A DNA stretch of 64,000 nt from CAIPAT01 sp041665605 (GCA_041665605.1 JBAYIO010000001.1:1-64000), one strand, 5' to 3'; shown: positions 50,144 to 60,367, numbered from the stretch's first letter. Translations and numbers: made by a program. Notes: generated from the letters alone by a model not told the origin.

Positions 50144-51553
50144 ATGAAATTTTCCGGTTTTTTTATGATTTTACTTATATTACTCTTATCGAGTAATCTT
50201 CCGGCGCGGAATATTTATGTCAATAATTCAAATGGTAATGACACTAATGACGGAGATTCAGAAAATACAGCGCTTCTAACCATTGCCAAGGCGCAAACAC
50301 TGCTCAGCGCCGGCGATACTATCCACCTGTGCAACACCGGTACTGTTTACCGCGAAGTTTTCGGTTTTTCCGAACTGATTGGAAAGGCAGAAGCCTATAT
50401 TACGATTGACGGTCATGGCGCTACGGTTTCAGGTTCGGATAAAGTTATCGATGCCGAATGGCGGATGGTTGCACCGGGACTGTACAAAAACGACACCATT
50501 TATGATAAGTTTAAATTTAATAAAGAGATCATCTGGCGCTTCTTTTTCGTTTTTGACGGCAGAATGAATCGCATGGGGACTTGCATGAAAGGTAAATCAC
50601 TCCCGCTCAAAGCGCCGCAAGACCTGCAGGATAAGGAATGGACTTTTGTCACTGCGGAGAAGGCCTTTTATATCAAAATCGACCCGGCGAAGAAACTGGC
50701 GGACTACAACATTGAAATTCCGGTGCGTTCCAATGGAGTATCAATCCACAACGCTACCGACTATCTGACAGTCAGAAATCTGATTGCCACCCATGTCTAC
50801 AACGATGGCTACGGCTTGAGCGGCGATGGTAAAAATATTCTGCTGGAGAATATCCAGTCCATCGATTGCGGCGACGACGGCATCAGTGCGCATGCTAATT
50901 CCGGAGCAAAAATCAATGGGTTTTATTCCAGCGGCAACGGTACAGGCATCTGTGACACCGGCAACAGCCAGACGCATTATGAAGACGTTTTGATCGAGAA
51001 TATCGTCGGAGTAGACCTCTATTTCTTACTGGAAAAAACAGGCAAAGCTGTACATAGTATTAAGAACAGCGTTATTATCGCCAATGGCAATAAGCAATTG
51101 ATTATTGAAAGCGGCAAACCGGATAGTGAACAAACGGTAGAAATGGACAATGTTCTTTTTGCCGGCCGGAAAGGCGGCGATACTATCGCGCGTCTGTATT
51201 CCAATTCGATAGTCAATATTCGAAACTCAACGTTCTTAGACCTGGACTGGTCGGTAAATAATCTGAAAATAAATATGACAAACTGTATCTTCTCGGATTG
51301 CGGTAACGGCATGGTTTGCAAAGATGGCAGTTTCGGTGCCGCCAGCTCCAATTATTATGGATTCCGGTTCCCGCGGATTGGTAAAACCTCCTTTAAATCA
51401 ATGGATGAATATGCGTCCTTCACCGGCGATAAAACTTCCGTCTCCGGCAAAATTGAAGATGCGCCCAAAACTATTGGTTTTAGCATCGATAAATTAAGCT
51501 GTGATAATTTAAAGTCAAAAGCTAAAAGTGTTTTAAATAAATATAAGGAATAA
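50144..51553 (+). CDS. Secreted right-handed parallel beta-helix protein (pectate-lyase-like)
   Basis: The 469-residue product has a signal peptide (about 1-22) and then NIYVNNSNGNDTNDGDSENTA, the typical DUF1565/pectate-lyase-like opening (aspartate- and glycine-rich N-terminus of secreted beta-helix proteins). TIAKAQTLLSAGDTIHL, DGHGATVSGS and repeated coils with ladders such as NATDYLTVRNLIATHVYN and SGDGKNILLENIQSIDCG follow. These fit a polysaccharide lyase or hydrolase fold, but the catalytic residues cannot be named. It is a paralog of the protein cut by the window end at 63280. First gene of a plus-strand operon. Confidence 0.8.
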   Translation: MKFSGFFMILLILLLSSNLPARNIYVNNSNGNDTNDGDSENTALLTIAKAQTLLSAGDTIHLCNTGTVYREVFGFSELIGKAEAYITIDGHGATVSGSDKVIDAEWRMVAPGLYKNDTIYDKFKFNKEIIWRFFFVFDGRMNRMGTCMKGKSLPLKAPQDLQDKEWTFVTAEKAFYIKIDPAKKLADYNIEIPVRSNGVSIHNATDYLTVRNLIATHVYNDGYGLSGDGKNILLENIQSIDCGDDGISAHANSGAKINGFYSSGNGTGICDTGNSQTHYEDVLIENIVGVDLYFLLEKTGKAVHSIKNSVIIANGNKQLIIESGKPDSEQTVEMDNVLFAGRKGGDTIARLYSNSIVNIRNSTFLDLDWSVNNLKINMTNCIFSDCGNGMVCKDGSFGAASSNYYGFRFPRIGKTSFKSMDEYASFTGDKTSVSGKIEDAPKTIGFSIDKLSCDNLKSKAKSVLNKYKE

Positions 51554-51558
51554 GCAGG

Positions 51559-54303
51559 ATGAAGAAATTTTTATTTGCTCTGGCGCTGAGTCTTTGCATT
51601 TATGATATGAATGCGGAATCCAAAGATGAATACAGCAATGCCTTTATCAGCAGCGGCGATAATCACTTTTTAGGCAACTCTCTGGCCATGGACTCCGAGA
51701 AATCATTGTATGACGGACTTGAAATGCTCCAAAGCGTCTTTGGTACCAGAATTCTCTATTGGCGGGGAATGCAGGAGGCCGCCTGGGCATATAAAACGAT
51801 GGGCCGTGAAGACAACTTCCGCATGAACACTTTCCTCAAATGGTCACGCCACCTGATCAACGAAGAAAAGCTGGAACCGATGATTGTCCGCAATGCCAAA
51901 AAACTTGGAATGGAAGTCTGGGGAGTTTCAACACTCGGAGACTGGGGGTCCACTGCCGACACTCCCTGCTTTAACGATTATCCCTTCTCCAATGAGTCCA
52001 TGCTCCGCGTCGAGCATCCGGAATGGGTGCCGGTTGATAAGTACGGCAAGCGCCGCCAGGGCGGAACAATTGAATTCGCCTATCCGGAAGCGCGCAAAGC
52101 ATTGGTGGATCTGCACATTCAAGTATTCAAAGACGCCGGCTACAGCGGTATGGTGTTCCTGACTTACGTTGAAAACTTCTCTCTAAGATTCGAAGATGAA
52201 TACGGCTATAGTGAGCCCATCGTGCAAGAGTTCAAAAAACGGTACGGAATTGACATCCGCACCCAGGAATTTACCAAATACGGCAGCAAATACGACTGGC
52301 ACCGGCTGCGCGGCGAGTACGTTACCGCTTACTTGCGCGAGCTGAAAACCGAACTTAATAAACTTGGCGGCAAACTTGGCGTATTCATGAATCCGGACCG
52401 TCCAAATTATCCCATGACCTGGGCCACCCTGCCTCATACGCACCCGACCATCGGCGCAATGTATATGGACTATCAAACCTGGATTAAAGACGGAATTGTC
52501 GATAAATTGATTGTTTACGGTGCCAGCGCCCGCCAGAGCCAGTATCGCACCGCCGACGAATTTCTCTGGGCTGCCAGAGGAACCAGTACCACTGTCGGAG
52601 TTATCACCTCCGGGCCGTTTGATCCGGCCTGGGATCCATTCCGTACCAAAAAAGTGGAGATTATCGGAGCGCAAAATAAAGATGAACATTTTCTTGCAAG
52701 AGGGCGCATACCTGAACAAACTGTTGATGTGTTAAAGAGAGGAAATAAATTTGAACAGATGCGTTTTCTTTCGCAGGTTATCCTGGGCAAATCCAAGGCA
52801 ACTGCCGACGATGTCATTCCTTTTGCAAAATCAGAAAATATTGTATTGCGCCGTCTGGCGCTTCACGCACTGGAAGTCATTGGCGACGTCAAGGCGCTGC
52901 CGGTAGTGGAAGATGCGCTTTACAGTCCGGAAGTAGGCATCAGAGCCAAAGCAATTTCCGCATTGTCGAAAATACATGACGACCAATCCATTGATAAACT
53001 ATTTGATTCTATAGACAAATTGGGCAATCATCCGGAATGGGAAATGGCCAGAAGTTATATTCCACGGATGAAACCGTTCCCTAAAGATAAAATCATGGAA
53101 GTCGCAAAAAATCACAAGAACAGCGATATCCGCAATGTAGCCTTGAGGATCTTGCAAAGTCACTCCACCCCGGATATGGTTGATTTCTATAGAGAACGGC
53201 TTAAGGATCAAGCCAGGTTTGTCAGGTATACGGCGGCGCTTAACCTCGCAAGCATCAGCAACTCCAAGCCGGCGGTGGATCTGCTGCTTGAAGTTTTGAA
53301 TAACGACTCCGATGCGGCAATAAAAGACCGGGCGGCGATTTCGCTGGGACAGATGATTAAACGCAGCGACCAGGTTGCCACGGCCCGCAAGACAGAAATT
53401 CTCGATGCTCTGGAAAAAAATTTCCGCACTTACGGTGACGGAAAAAATCCCGCAGATCTGTTGTGGGGCTACCGTGCCATCGGCGAAGCCTTTCTCTACT
53501 GCGGCCAGGACGGTGAGAATGTCTTAGTTAAATTGATGAATAACGGCAGTGATAAGCGGCTGGCAGACTATGCATGGCGAATTCTCGCATATCGCGAAAA
53601 GACTGACCATGAAGCCAATCAATTCAATTTGATTACTGAAAAAGAAAATGATCAACTGTTTGCAATGCGCCCGGCAATTCTTAAGGATAATAAAATTGAA
53701 CGGTTGAATCAAAACTTCGATGACACTGCGCTTTTCAATGAAAAAACTGCGGGAATTACAGGGACAACTCAAAAAATCCAAGCCCGCTGGGGTGCATTTA
53801 TCCCTGGCAAAGGGGCATGTATTTCAAATGCAAAAGCCAACTCAGGCAAACAGGCGCTATATGTCAGGCGCGGCGGCGGCGACATTCTTGGCTGGCTGGA
53901 GAAGGGAATCACGGCAAATGCCGATTTTGAGATAGAAATGATGGTCTATCGCGATAAAGACGGTTCCTTTGCCGTCGGCGCCGGCGCTACGGGAGTCCTG
54001 CGAGTTGAAGTTTTAGTCAGCGAGACAGGGGAACTATCGCTCCGTAACTATGCCACATCCAAGTGGGATCGTACCGGTCTCGCCTTCCCGTGCGAAAAAT
54101 GGGTGAAATTAATAATTATCAGCAACGTCAACAGCAACTCATTAACAGCAGCAATTGAAGTTGATGAAAAATTACAGACCGCAAAATTGAGCATGCCCAT
54201 CAATGGCAAGGGGCAAATCAATCGTATTTCCATAAGCCCGTCAGGAACTGTCATTGGTATCGGCGCTTATTTTGATGATATCAAATTTATAGAAAAAAGG
54301 TAA
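51559..54303 (+). CDS. Secreted TIM-barrel/HEAT-repeat/beta-sandwich protein
   Basis: The 914-residue product has a signal peptide (1-19) and three parts. Part one (about 30-385) is TIM-barrel-like, similar to GHL10/GH-A type hydrolases, with candidate acid VEN in FLTYVENFSLRFEDEYGY and RRLRGEYVTAYLRELK-like helices. Part two (about 400-690) consists of HEAT-type repeats (ALEVIGDVKALPVVEDAL; AISALSKIHDDQSIDKLF; AALNLASISNSKPAVDLLLEVL). Part three (about 720-910) is a beta-sandwich with SGKQALYVRRGGGDILGWLEKG, ending in YFDDIKFIEKR. The paralog at 60368 has the same order, and the last part also occurs alone at 59556. It follows the beta-helix gene by six bases. Confidence 0.8.
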   Translation: MKKFLFALALSLCIYDMNAESKDEYSNAFISSGDNHFLGNSLAMDSEKSLYDGLEMLQSVFGTRILYWRGMQEAAWAYKTMGREDNFRMNTFLKWSRHLINEEKLEPMIVRNAKKLGMEVWGVSTLGDWGSTADTPCFNDYPFSNESMLRVEHPEWVPVDKYGKRRQGGTIEFAYPEARKALVDLHIQVFKDAGYSGMVFLTYVENFSLRFEDEYGYSEPIVQEFKKRYGIDIRTQEFTKYGSKYDWHRLRGEYVTAYLRELKTELNKLGGKLGVFMNPDRPNYPMTWATLPHTHPTIGAMYMDYQTWIKDGIVDKLIVYGASARQSQYRTADEFLWAARGTSTTVGVITSGPFDPAWDPFRTKKVEIIGAQNKDEHFLARGRIPEQTVDVLKRGNKFEQMRFLSQVILGKSKATADDVIPFAKSENIVLRRLALHALEVIGDVKALPVVEDALYSPEVGIRAKAISALSKIHDDQSIDKLFDSIDKLGNHPEWEMARSYIPRMKPFPKDKIMEVAKNHKNSDIRNVALRILQSHSTPDMVDFYRERLKDQARFVRYTAALNLASISNSKPAVDLLLEVLNNDSDAAIKDRAAISLGQMIKRSDQVATARKTEILDALEKNFRTYGDGKNPADLLWGYRAIGEAFLYCGQDGENVLVKLMNNGSDKRLADYAWRILAYREKTDHEANQFNLITEKENDQLFAMRPAILKDNKIERLNQNFDDTALFNEKTAGITGTTQKIQARWGAFIPGKGACISNAKANSGKQALYVRRGGGDILGWLEKGITANADFEIEMMVYRDKDGSFAVGAGATGVLRVEVLVSETGELSLRNYATSKWDRTGLAFPCEKWVKLIIISNVNSNSLTAAIEVDEKLQTAKLSMPINGKGQINRISISPSGTVIGIGAYFDDIKFIEKR

Positions 54304-54312
54304 ATTACAACA

Positions 54313-55563
54313 ATGAAGATCACAAATGTAACCACAATTCTGCTGACCGGCCCCTGTACCATGGACCCGTTCATTTCTGAAGCGCGTAAACGCCGCAGCG
54401 CCGCCTTTATCAAAATTGAAACAGACAGCGGACTTGAGGGTCTGGGCGAAACTTATGCCGGATATTTTTTCCCGGAAGGGGTTCCGCCAATTGTAGATTT
54501 CTTCAAACCGGTTCTGCTTGGACAGGACCCCGAAAAAAGTGACCTGCTCTGGGAACGCATGTATCACTGTGGAAACTTCTGGTGCCGGGTGGGAATGGGC
54601 GCTATCGTGCTGGCCGGGATTGAAGCTGCTTTATGGGATTTGCGCGGCAAAATTAATCAACAACCGGTTTATAAACTGCTGGCAGGAAAATGGAATAAAA
54701 GATTTCCAATGGCGGAAGATTTCGACGGACACGAAAAGATGCTGGCTTATGCCACCGGGGGGCCCAGCAATTATCCGCTGGAGACTCTGGCTAAAAAAGT
54801 GGAATTCTATCAATCCTGCGGCTTCAGGGGGGTCAAAATAGGCTCCGGATCATTCACCCCGGAAGATGGTTTTGCAATTCTGACTGAACCGCAAGCGGCC
54901 GCTGATTTCGAAGCGGAAAAAAGCACTTATCTGAGGCAGCGGTTCGGGCAGGACTTACTGCTGATGTACGACGCGCATATGGGCAACCACCCGACGGCAA
55001 CATGGAATTTCGATACCGCGCTGGCTGTAGCCAAAGCGCTGGAGGAATTTGATCTGGTATTTTTTGAGGAGCCGCTGCACTACACCCGGCCGGACTGGTA
55101 CGGCGAACTTACGCGTCAAACGACTACCCCGATTGCGGGAGGGGAATGCCTTACCGCGGTATGCGAATGGCAGACTTTTATTGACCGCGACGCCTTCAAA
55201 ATAGGACAGCCGGATGCTTCTTTCACTGCCGGGTTGTCACAGTTCATGCAGATTGCCGCAAGGCTGGCAGAGCGAGGCGCACAGGTAGCTCCTCACGCCT
55301 GGGGTGCCGGCGGATCACAGATGCAGAACATCCATTGCGGATTTGCCTGTCCGAATACCCGGATTATTGAGGCGGCTCCCGCCTACGGGCCGTTGCACAG
55401 CGAAGTAATAGGTGATAGCTTCAAGCTGAAAGACGGGTTCCTTATGGCGCCGGAAAAACCGGGACTAGGAATCGAGCTCACCCCCGCAACCATCGCAAAA
55501 TTCCCGTTCGTTCCAGGCAGCGGCGAGTTCAACAGTGTGCCTGGCAAAATACTGGTGGACTAA
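54313..55563 (+). CDS. Mandelate racemase/enolase-superfamily sugar-acid dehydratase
   Basis: The 416-residue enzyme has the MR/MLE fold: N-terminal capping domain, then a barrel with metal ligands D220 (LMYDAHMG), E252/E253 (FFEEPL) and E278 (GGECL), and the general base H328 (PHAWG). The KIG at about 175-177 takes the place of the KxK acid-base. This pattern is that of galactonate/gluconate-type dehydratases, giving 2-keto-3-deoxy acids. The gene follows the TIM-HEAT gene by nine bases and is followed directly by the dehydrogenase (start one base after the stop). Its product could feed the aldolase encoded at 45057. Confidence 0.88.
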   Translation: MKITNVTTILLTGPCTMDPFISEARKRRSAAFIKIETDSGLEGLGETYAGYFFPEGVPPIVDFFKPVLLGQDPEKSDLLWERMYHCGNFWCRVGMGAIVLAGIEAALWDLRGKINQQPVYKLLAGKWNKRFPMAEDFDGHEKMLAYATGGPSNYPLETLAKKVEFYQSCGFRGVKIGSGSFTPEDGFAILTEPQAAADFEAEKSTYLRQRFGQDLLLMYDAHMGNHPTATWNFDTALAVAKALEEFDLVFFEEPLHYTRPDWYGELTRQTTTPIAGGECLTAVCEWQTFIDRDAFKIGQPDASFTAGLSQFMQIAARLAERGAQVAPHAWGAGGSQMQNIHCGFACPNTRIIEAAPAYGPLHSEVIGDSFKLKDGFLMAPEKPGLGIELTPATIAKFPFVPGSGEFNSVPGKILVD

Positions 55564-56586
55564 ATGAAAAAAGTAAAAATTCTGATTGACATGCCGGCGG
55601 CGGAACCTAAACTTGCGGAACTGCGCGCAATTCAAGGAGTTGATATCGTACTGGTTCCCGAACCGCGCGAAGAGATCCGTGAACTGCCAGTTGAGATTAT
55701 TGCCGGTTGTGAAATGTTTTTTACCACGTTCCTGCCTGCAAATCATGAGCAGATGACCGGGCTGCGTGTAGTGCAGATATCCTCCGTGGGTTACAGCCAG
55801 CTTTTCGATCACCGCCTGAATGAGCGCGGCATTCGCGCCTGCAACGCCCTGGGGGTGCAGGACATTCCAATCGCCGAATGGAATATCGCCATGATGATCA
55901 ACTTGAAGCGCGATATGCGGGCAATGATGAAAAACCATACTGACCGGATATGGGACCGTGATATCAGATTTCAGCGGGAAATCTGTGGCAGTACGCTCGG
56001 GATATGGGGATACGGCGGAATCGGCCGCCAGACGGCGCGGCTGGCCCAAGCTCTTGGCTTGAACATTCACGTTATGACGCTTGACGGTAAGCTGGAAAAC
56101 CGGGCCAACTCCTATTCGGTACCCGGTACCGGTGATGCGGAAGGCGCTTTTCCTGACCGCTTCTTCAGCCTGGAGCAGAAAAGAGAATTTCTCGGCGGAC
56201 TGGATTTTCTAGTAATCACCATTCCGCTGACGCCGAGAACGAAAGGCATTATTGGAGAAGCTGAACTTGACATGCTTCCGCAACATGCCTTCATCCTGAA
56301 CCCGGCCCGCGGTCCGCTGATTCAGGAGGAGGCACTGGTGAAGGTGTTGCGCGAAAAGCGGATCGCCGGGGCGGCGCTGGACACCCATTATTATTATCCG
56401 ATGCCGCCGGAGCATCCGTTGTGGAGCATGGACAATGTCATTATGACGCCGCATATTTCAGGGTCAAGCGGCAGTACCCGTTTTCTCGACCGGATCTGGG
56501 ATATCTGGGTGCAGAACGTGAAACGCTATATCAATGGCGAAACATTGTTGAACGAGCTTTCGCCGGCACAAATCAACGGACAGTAA
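55564..56586 (+). CDS. D-isomer-specific 2-hydroxyacid dehydrogenase
   Basis: The 340-residue product has the NAD-binding motif GIWGYGGIGRQTARLAQALG (GxGxxG), the substrate-side Arg in LNPARGPLIQEEALV and the acid-base His in MTPHISGSSGSTRF. These fit phosphoglycerate/hydroxypyruvate-type dehydrogenases. No specific substrate can be read. It is tightly joined to the dehydratase gene (the two ORFs abut), so a linked step in sugar-acid use is likely. The promoter at 56615 separates it from the mannosidase gene. Confidence 0.9.
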   Translation: MKKVKILIDMPAAEPKLAELRAIQGVDIVLVPEPREEIRELPVEIIAGCEMFFTTFLPANHEQMTGLRVVQISSVGYSQLFDHRLNERGIRACNALGVQDIPIAEWNIAMMINLKRDMRAMMKNHTDRIWDRDIRFQREICGSTLGIWGYGGIGRQTARLAQALGLNIHVMTLDGKLENRANSYSVPGTGDAEGAFPDRFFSLEQKREFLGGLDFLVITIPLTPRTKGIIGEAELDMLPQHAFILNPARGPLIQEEALVKVLREKRIAGAALDTHYYYPMPPEHPLWSMDNVIMTPHISGSSGSTRFLDRIWDIWVQNVKRYINGETLLNELSPAQINGQ

Positions 56587-56614
56587 CGCAAGGCGGCGGA
56601 ATAAATGAAATCAC

Positions 56615-56643
56615 TTGACTACATGCGGATCAGATTGTATTTT
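56615..56643 (+). promoter_or_regulatory. Promoter of the alpha-mannosidase gene
   Basis: TTGACT (56615-56620), 17 bases, TATTTT (56638-56643), about 65 bases before the ATG at 56708. It is the same hexamer pair as at 560-588. Confidence 0.5.
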
Positions 56644-56707
56644 GTCCGTCCGGTCATGTGGATACTAAAACAACCGCATTAAAAAGCGGAACAACAGGAT
56701 ATTTTTA

Positions 56708-59383
56708 ATGAATAATACTTATCATATCATCAGTCATACACACTGGGACCGGGAATGGTATGAACCGTTTGAAAAGTTCAGAGTGCGTCTGGTAAGACTG
56801 ATTGACAATCTGCTGGAACTGGTGGAAAAAGAGCCGTCTTATGTCTTCCATCTTGACGCCCAGACCATTGTTCTGGAAGACTATCTTGAGATCAAACCGC
56901 AGCAACGCCATCGGCTCGAACATGCCATTGGCAAAGGCAATATCCTGATTGGCCCGTGGTATGTGCAGAACGATCTGTTTCTCACCGGCGGTGAGGCCAC
57001 TGTCCGCAATCTTCTGCTAGGCAGGCGTTTAATTAAAGAATTTGGCGGAACAGACCGGATGGTCGCCTATACGCCGGATCATTTCGGACAACCTTCACAG
57101 TTACCCCAACTGGCAAAAGGCTTCGGACTTGAAAGTGTCGTTTTCGGACGTGGCAGGACCTGTACAGAGGAAAACGGCAGGAAAGCTGAGTTCATCTGGC
57201 AGGGTGCTGACGGTTCACAGATACTGGCAGTCCAAATGGTTAAATTTTACAATAACGCACAACGTTTTTCCACCGATCCGCAGAAAGCATCCGGATTTTT
57301 TGAGCTGGCCAGAAAGAATCTCGAACCGCTGACTGCGACCAATCAGTTTCTGCTTATGAACGGAGTGGATCATCTGGAAGCGCAGGAAAACCTGTTTGAG
57401 ATTCTGCCGGGACTGCAAAATTCGCTTAATTCCGGAGACACTGTCAAGCAAAGCACTCTTTATGATTTCTGCTCGGCAGTGCGGGAAAATCTGACTGAGC
57501 CGGAAGTGCAGACCGGTGAAATGCGCGACGGCAGCGACCGGTTTATTGTACAAGGGACACTATCCAGCCGGGTATATCTGAAAGTAACCAATATCCGCTG
57601 TGAAAATTTTCTGGCACGGCAATTGGAAGTGCTGAATTCAATCCTTGCCATGCTGCCTTTCGGTGCAAGCGCATATGATCGCGACCTGCTTGAATATTTG
57701 TGGAAACTGCTGATTCAGAATCATCCTCACGATTCCATCTGCGGCTGCTCCTGTGACGCGGTGCATCGTCACATGGAAGACCGTTTTGCGCGGATTATGG
57801 AAGCCGGCGAGCTTCTGCTGGAAGAAAAGCTGCGCCTGCTTGGATCTCACTTGCAGCGTGAAGGCAAATCGGAAAATGATTATTACGTTGTGGCAGTTAA
57901 CACTTTGCCGCTCGAAAGAAAGACCACGATTGAAGCAATCGTGGATATCAAAGCGGAGGATAAAATAACAACATTCAAATTGCTGAATGATGATGGAACT
58001 GAAATACCTTACTCGCTCGTCAGTCGCGAGGTTACAGAACGTCCCCTGCGCAGTCCTGTCAACCTGCCTGGACGGCTGCTGGTTGACCGCTATAAAATCA
58101 GGTTTTGCAGTTCGCTGCCAGCCATGGGATATCGTGTTTTCACGGTCAGAGGCGGAGAAAACACAGCATCACAACCCGCCATGAATTTTGAAAACAAACT
58201 GCTGAAAGTGAATATCAATTCCGACGGCAGCATCGATATGCTCGACAAGCAGTCAGGACGGCAGTTCAAAGATGTTCTGTATCTTGAAGATACGGCCGAC
58301 TACGGCGACAGTTATACTTATCGCCCGGATCCGCAATCCGCCGTTTTCTCAACCCGCGGACTCATTCCGGAAATCGACCGGATAATCAACAATGAAGTTG
58401 AAACCGTCTACCGCCTTTGTTACAATCTGATGTTACCTGTCGACGCCGATTTTAAACTGCGTCGAAGATCTTCGACGCTGATTCCGGTTCCGCTGGAAAT
58501 AACGCTGATACTGCGGCAGGACTCGCCGTATCTGGAAGCCAGTTTTCAGATTGACAACCATGCCAAGGACCATTGCCTGCGCGCAGTGATTAGAACCGGA
58601 ATTCAGTCCGATATAACCCAGGCGTCCAGTATGTTCGATGTGGTCGAGCACAATAAATTTACCGTCAGAAAACAACCTGAGGATGACCGCCAGGAACCCG
58701 CCTTCGAGTTCGTCAAGATTCAAAACAAAGAACAGGGCGGAATGACGGTACTTGTCGAAGGATTACATGCGTATGAAAATTATCGAGAACGAACCGGCGA
58801 ACTGGGCATCACGCTGCTGCGTTGCAACAGTTATATAACCGGATACTTTGATCGCCCGCTGGATGCGGCATGGCTTGCTCCGGAAAATCAATGTTTGCGC
58901 ACAATCGAAAACCGCCTGGCAATTATGCCCGGATGCTTTACTGAATCCACAGCAAGCGAAGCTCAGACCGCAATCAGTTTCCTCAACCCGCCATTAAGCT
59001 ATTCAGACAGTTGGGATGTCCGCAAATACAGCGGCGGAAGACCATGTGTCCAGGACAGTGACCTGTCGGAAATATTTTACAGGACGGACCCTTATGAGAA
59101 GGTGAAACTGCCGCTTGACCAGTCGCTCTGCCTGGTAGATAATCCGGCCATGATTATGACAGCGATGAAGCAGGCGGAAAGCGGACAGGAACTTATTCTG
59201 CGTCTTTACAACGTCTCCTCCCGTCCGCAAAACAGTAAAATATCATTTGGAACTGCAATCCGGCGGGTGGAAAAATGCCGGCTTGATGAAAAGGTACAGC
59301 AGGAATTAGAAATAGCCGGCCTATGCGTCATGATTGAAGCCAGCCCCAAAGAGATCATCACCTTGAAGTTATCCTGGCGCTGA
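56708..59383 (+). CDS. GH38 alpha-mannosidase
   Basis: The 891-residue enzyme begins with the GH38 signature ISHTHWDREWY, giving zinc ligands H12 and D14. The nucleophile is D124 (YTPDHFGQPSQLPQLAKG). VDHLEAQENLFEI and HPHDSICGCSCDAVHRHMEDRF supply the third and fourth zinc-site parts. A C-terminal beta region follows (about 480-890). Family members hydrolyse alpha-mannosides from mannans or glycoproteins; E. coli MngB is a relative. No signal peptide is seen. It belongs with the secreted proteins of this island, acting on imported oligosaccharides, and has its own promoter. Confidence 0.93.
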   Translation: MNNTYHIISHTHWDREWYEPFEKFRVRLVRLIDNLLELVEKEPSYVFHLDAQTIVLEDYLEIKPQQRHRLEHAIGKGNILIGPWYVQNDLFLTGGEATVRNLLLGRRLIKEFGGTDRMVAYTPDHFGQPSQLPQLAKGFGLESVVFGRGRTCTEENGRKAEFIWQGADGSQILAVQMVKFYNNAQRFSTDPQKASGFFELARKNLEPLTATNQFLLMNGVDHLEAQENLFEILPGLQNSLNSGDTVKQSTLYDFCSAVRENLTEPEVQTGEMRDGSDRFIVQGTLSSRVYLKVTNIRCENFLARQLEVLNSILAMLPFGASAYDRDLLEYLWKLLIQNHPHDSICGCSCDAVHRHMEDRFARIMEAGELLLEEKLRLLGSHLQREGKSENDYYVVAVNTLPLERKTTIEAIVDIKAEDKITTFKLLNDDGTEIPYSLVSREVTERPLRSPVNLPGRLLVDRYKIRFCSSLPAMGYRVFTVRGGENTASQPAMNFENKLLKVNINSDGSIDMLDKQSGRQFKDVLYLEDTADYGDSYTYRPDPQSAVFSTRGLIPEIDRIINNEVETVYRLCYNLMLPVDADFKLRRRSSTLIPVPLEITLILRQDSPYLEASFQIDNHAKDHCLRAVIRTGIQSDITQASSMFDVVEHNKFTVRKQPEDDRQEPAFEFVKIQNKEQGGMTVLVEGLHAYENYRERTGELGITLLRCNSYITGYFDRPLDAAWLAPENQCLRTIENRLAIMPGCFTESTASEAQTAISFLNPPLSYSDSWDVRKYSGGRPCVQDSDLSEIFYRTDPYEKVKLPLDQSLCLVDNPAMIMTAMKQAESGQELILRLYNVSSRPQNSKISFGTAIRRVEKCRLDEKVQQELEIAGLCVMIEASPKEIITLKLSWR

Positions 59384-59555
59384 AGTTTTCATGCGTTTTT
59401 ACAGCGGCATTCATATGCAATAACATAGAAATTTGTTTTCAATAGCAAAAGGAGGATGCTGAAACATTTAGTATTCCGGTGTTTATTCCGCCTTCGTAAC
59501 GCTGAAAATTAAGCTTTTTACAATTGGCATATGTGATTGAACTCAAAGGAGAAAA

Positions 59556-60290
59556 ATGAAAACTTTAAAGATCTGTTTATTCGCATTGGCACTGGCTGTA
59601 ATTCCTGCCAGGTTAGCAACTGCGGCAGACTCCGCTGTTCAGGCTAAGCCGGGAGAGCCGCAAGCAATTCAAAAAACTTCTTCTTGCGGCGCTGAAATCA
59701 TGATTTTAGAAAATGATTTTGAAAATACCGCACTCTTTAATGCAAGCGCTGCAAACATGATCGGAGAATACAACCGGGCCGGACGCTGGGGAATATTCTC
59801 AACAAAAGGACCGCTGGTCACAACAGAAAAAGCGCATAGCGGCAAACAGGCCGTCAAACTGATTCGCGGCGGCGGAGATCTACTAGGTTACGGAGAAGGC
59901 GCAACCGGCCTGGACTATGAAGTTGTTTTCTGGGTTCACCGTCCGTCAGACGGATCTTTCAGCGTATTTCTGAGCAGCGTAAACAATAAAGAAATATGTG
60001 GCATATATATATGGCCGACACCGGAAGGCGAGATATTTCTTTATAATTTTGCAGCCGCCAAATGGACGCCGACTAAAACGAATGTTCCGCCTGATCAGTG
60101 GATAAAAATAAAAATAGTATCGGATTCGGCCAATAAAAAATACGGGGCGGTTGCTCAGAGCGGACAAACGCCGGATACCTGGGAAAAACTTAATTCCGGA
60201 GATGGCGTACGCAGTATAAAATTTACCCCGGCGGCGCCTGATAAAAAAGTCTCTTGTTATATCGACGATATAGCAGTTATTCAAAAATAA
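59556..60290 (+). CDS. Secreted free-standing beta-sandwich (carbohydrate-binding-like) module
   Basis: The 244-residue product has a signal peptide (about 1-23, ending TAA) and one domain equivalent to the C-terminal third of the two TIM-HEAT proteins. It shares ILENDFENTALFN, AGRWGIFSTKG, HSGKQAVKLIRGGGDLLGYGEG and a terminal YIDDIAVIQK. A Lys/Gln-rich linker precedes the domain. It may be a substrate-binding accessory protein. An AAAGGAG site precedes the ATG. It lies just ahead of the second TIM-HEAT gene at 60368. Confidence 0.75.
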   Translation: MKTLKICLFALALAVIPARLATAADSAVQAKPGEPQAIQKTSSCGAEIMILENDFENTALFNASAANMIGEYNRAGRWGIFSTKGPLVTTEKAHSGKQAVKLIRGGGDLLGYGEGATGLDYEVVFWVHRPSDGSFSVFLSSVNNKEICGIYIWPTPEGEIFLYNFAAAKWTPTKTNVPPDQWIKIKIVSDSANKKYGAVAQSGQTPDTWEKLNSGDGVRSIKFTPAAPDKKVSCYIDDIAVIQK

Positions 60291-60367
60291 AATATGGATA
60301 AAGTGAACTGCAGCGACGTTATATATCGTATAAAATTTAAACCATTGTTTTTGCAGAAAGGGAAAGC

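Noticed and set aside
59460..59516. 18-codon open frame after AAAGGAGG
   Set aside because: The Shine-Dalgarno touches the ATG, leaving no spacer; no conservation evidence.
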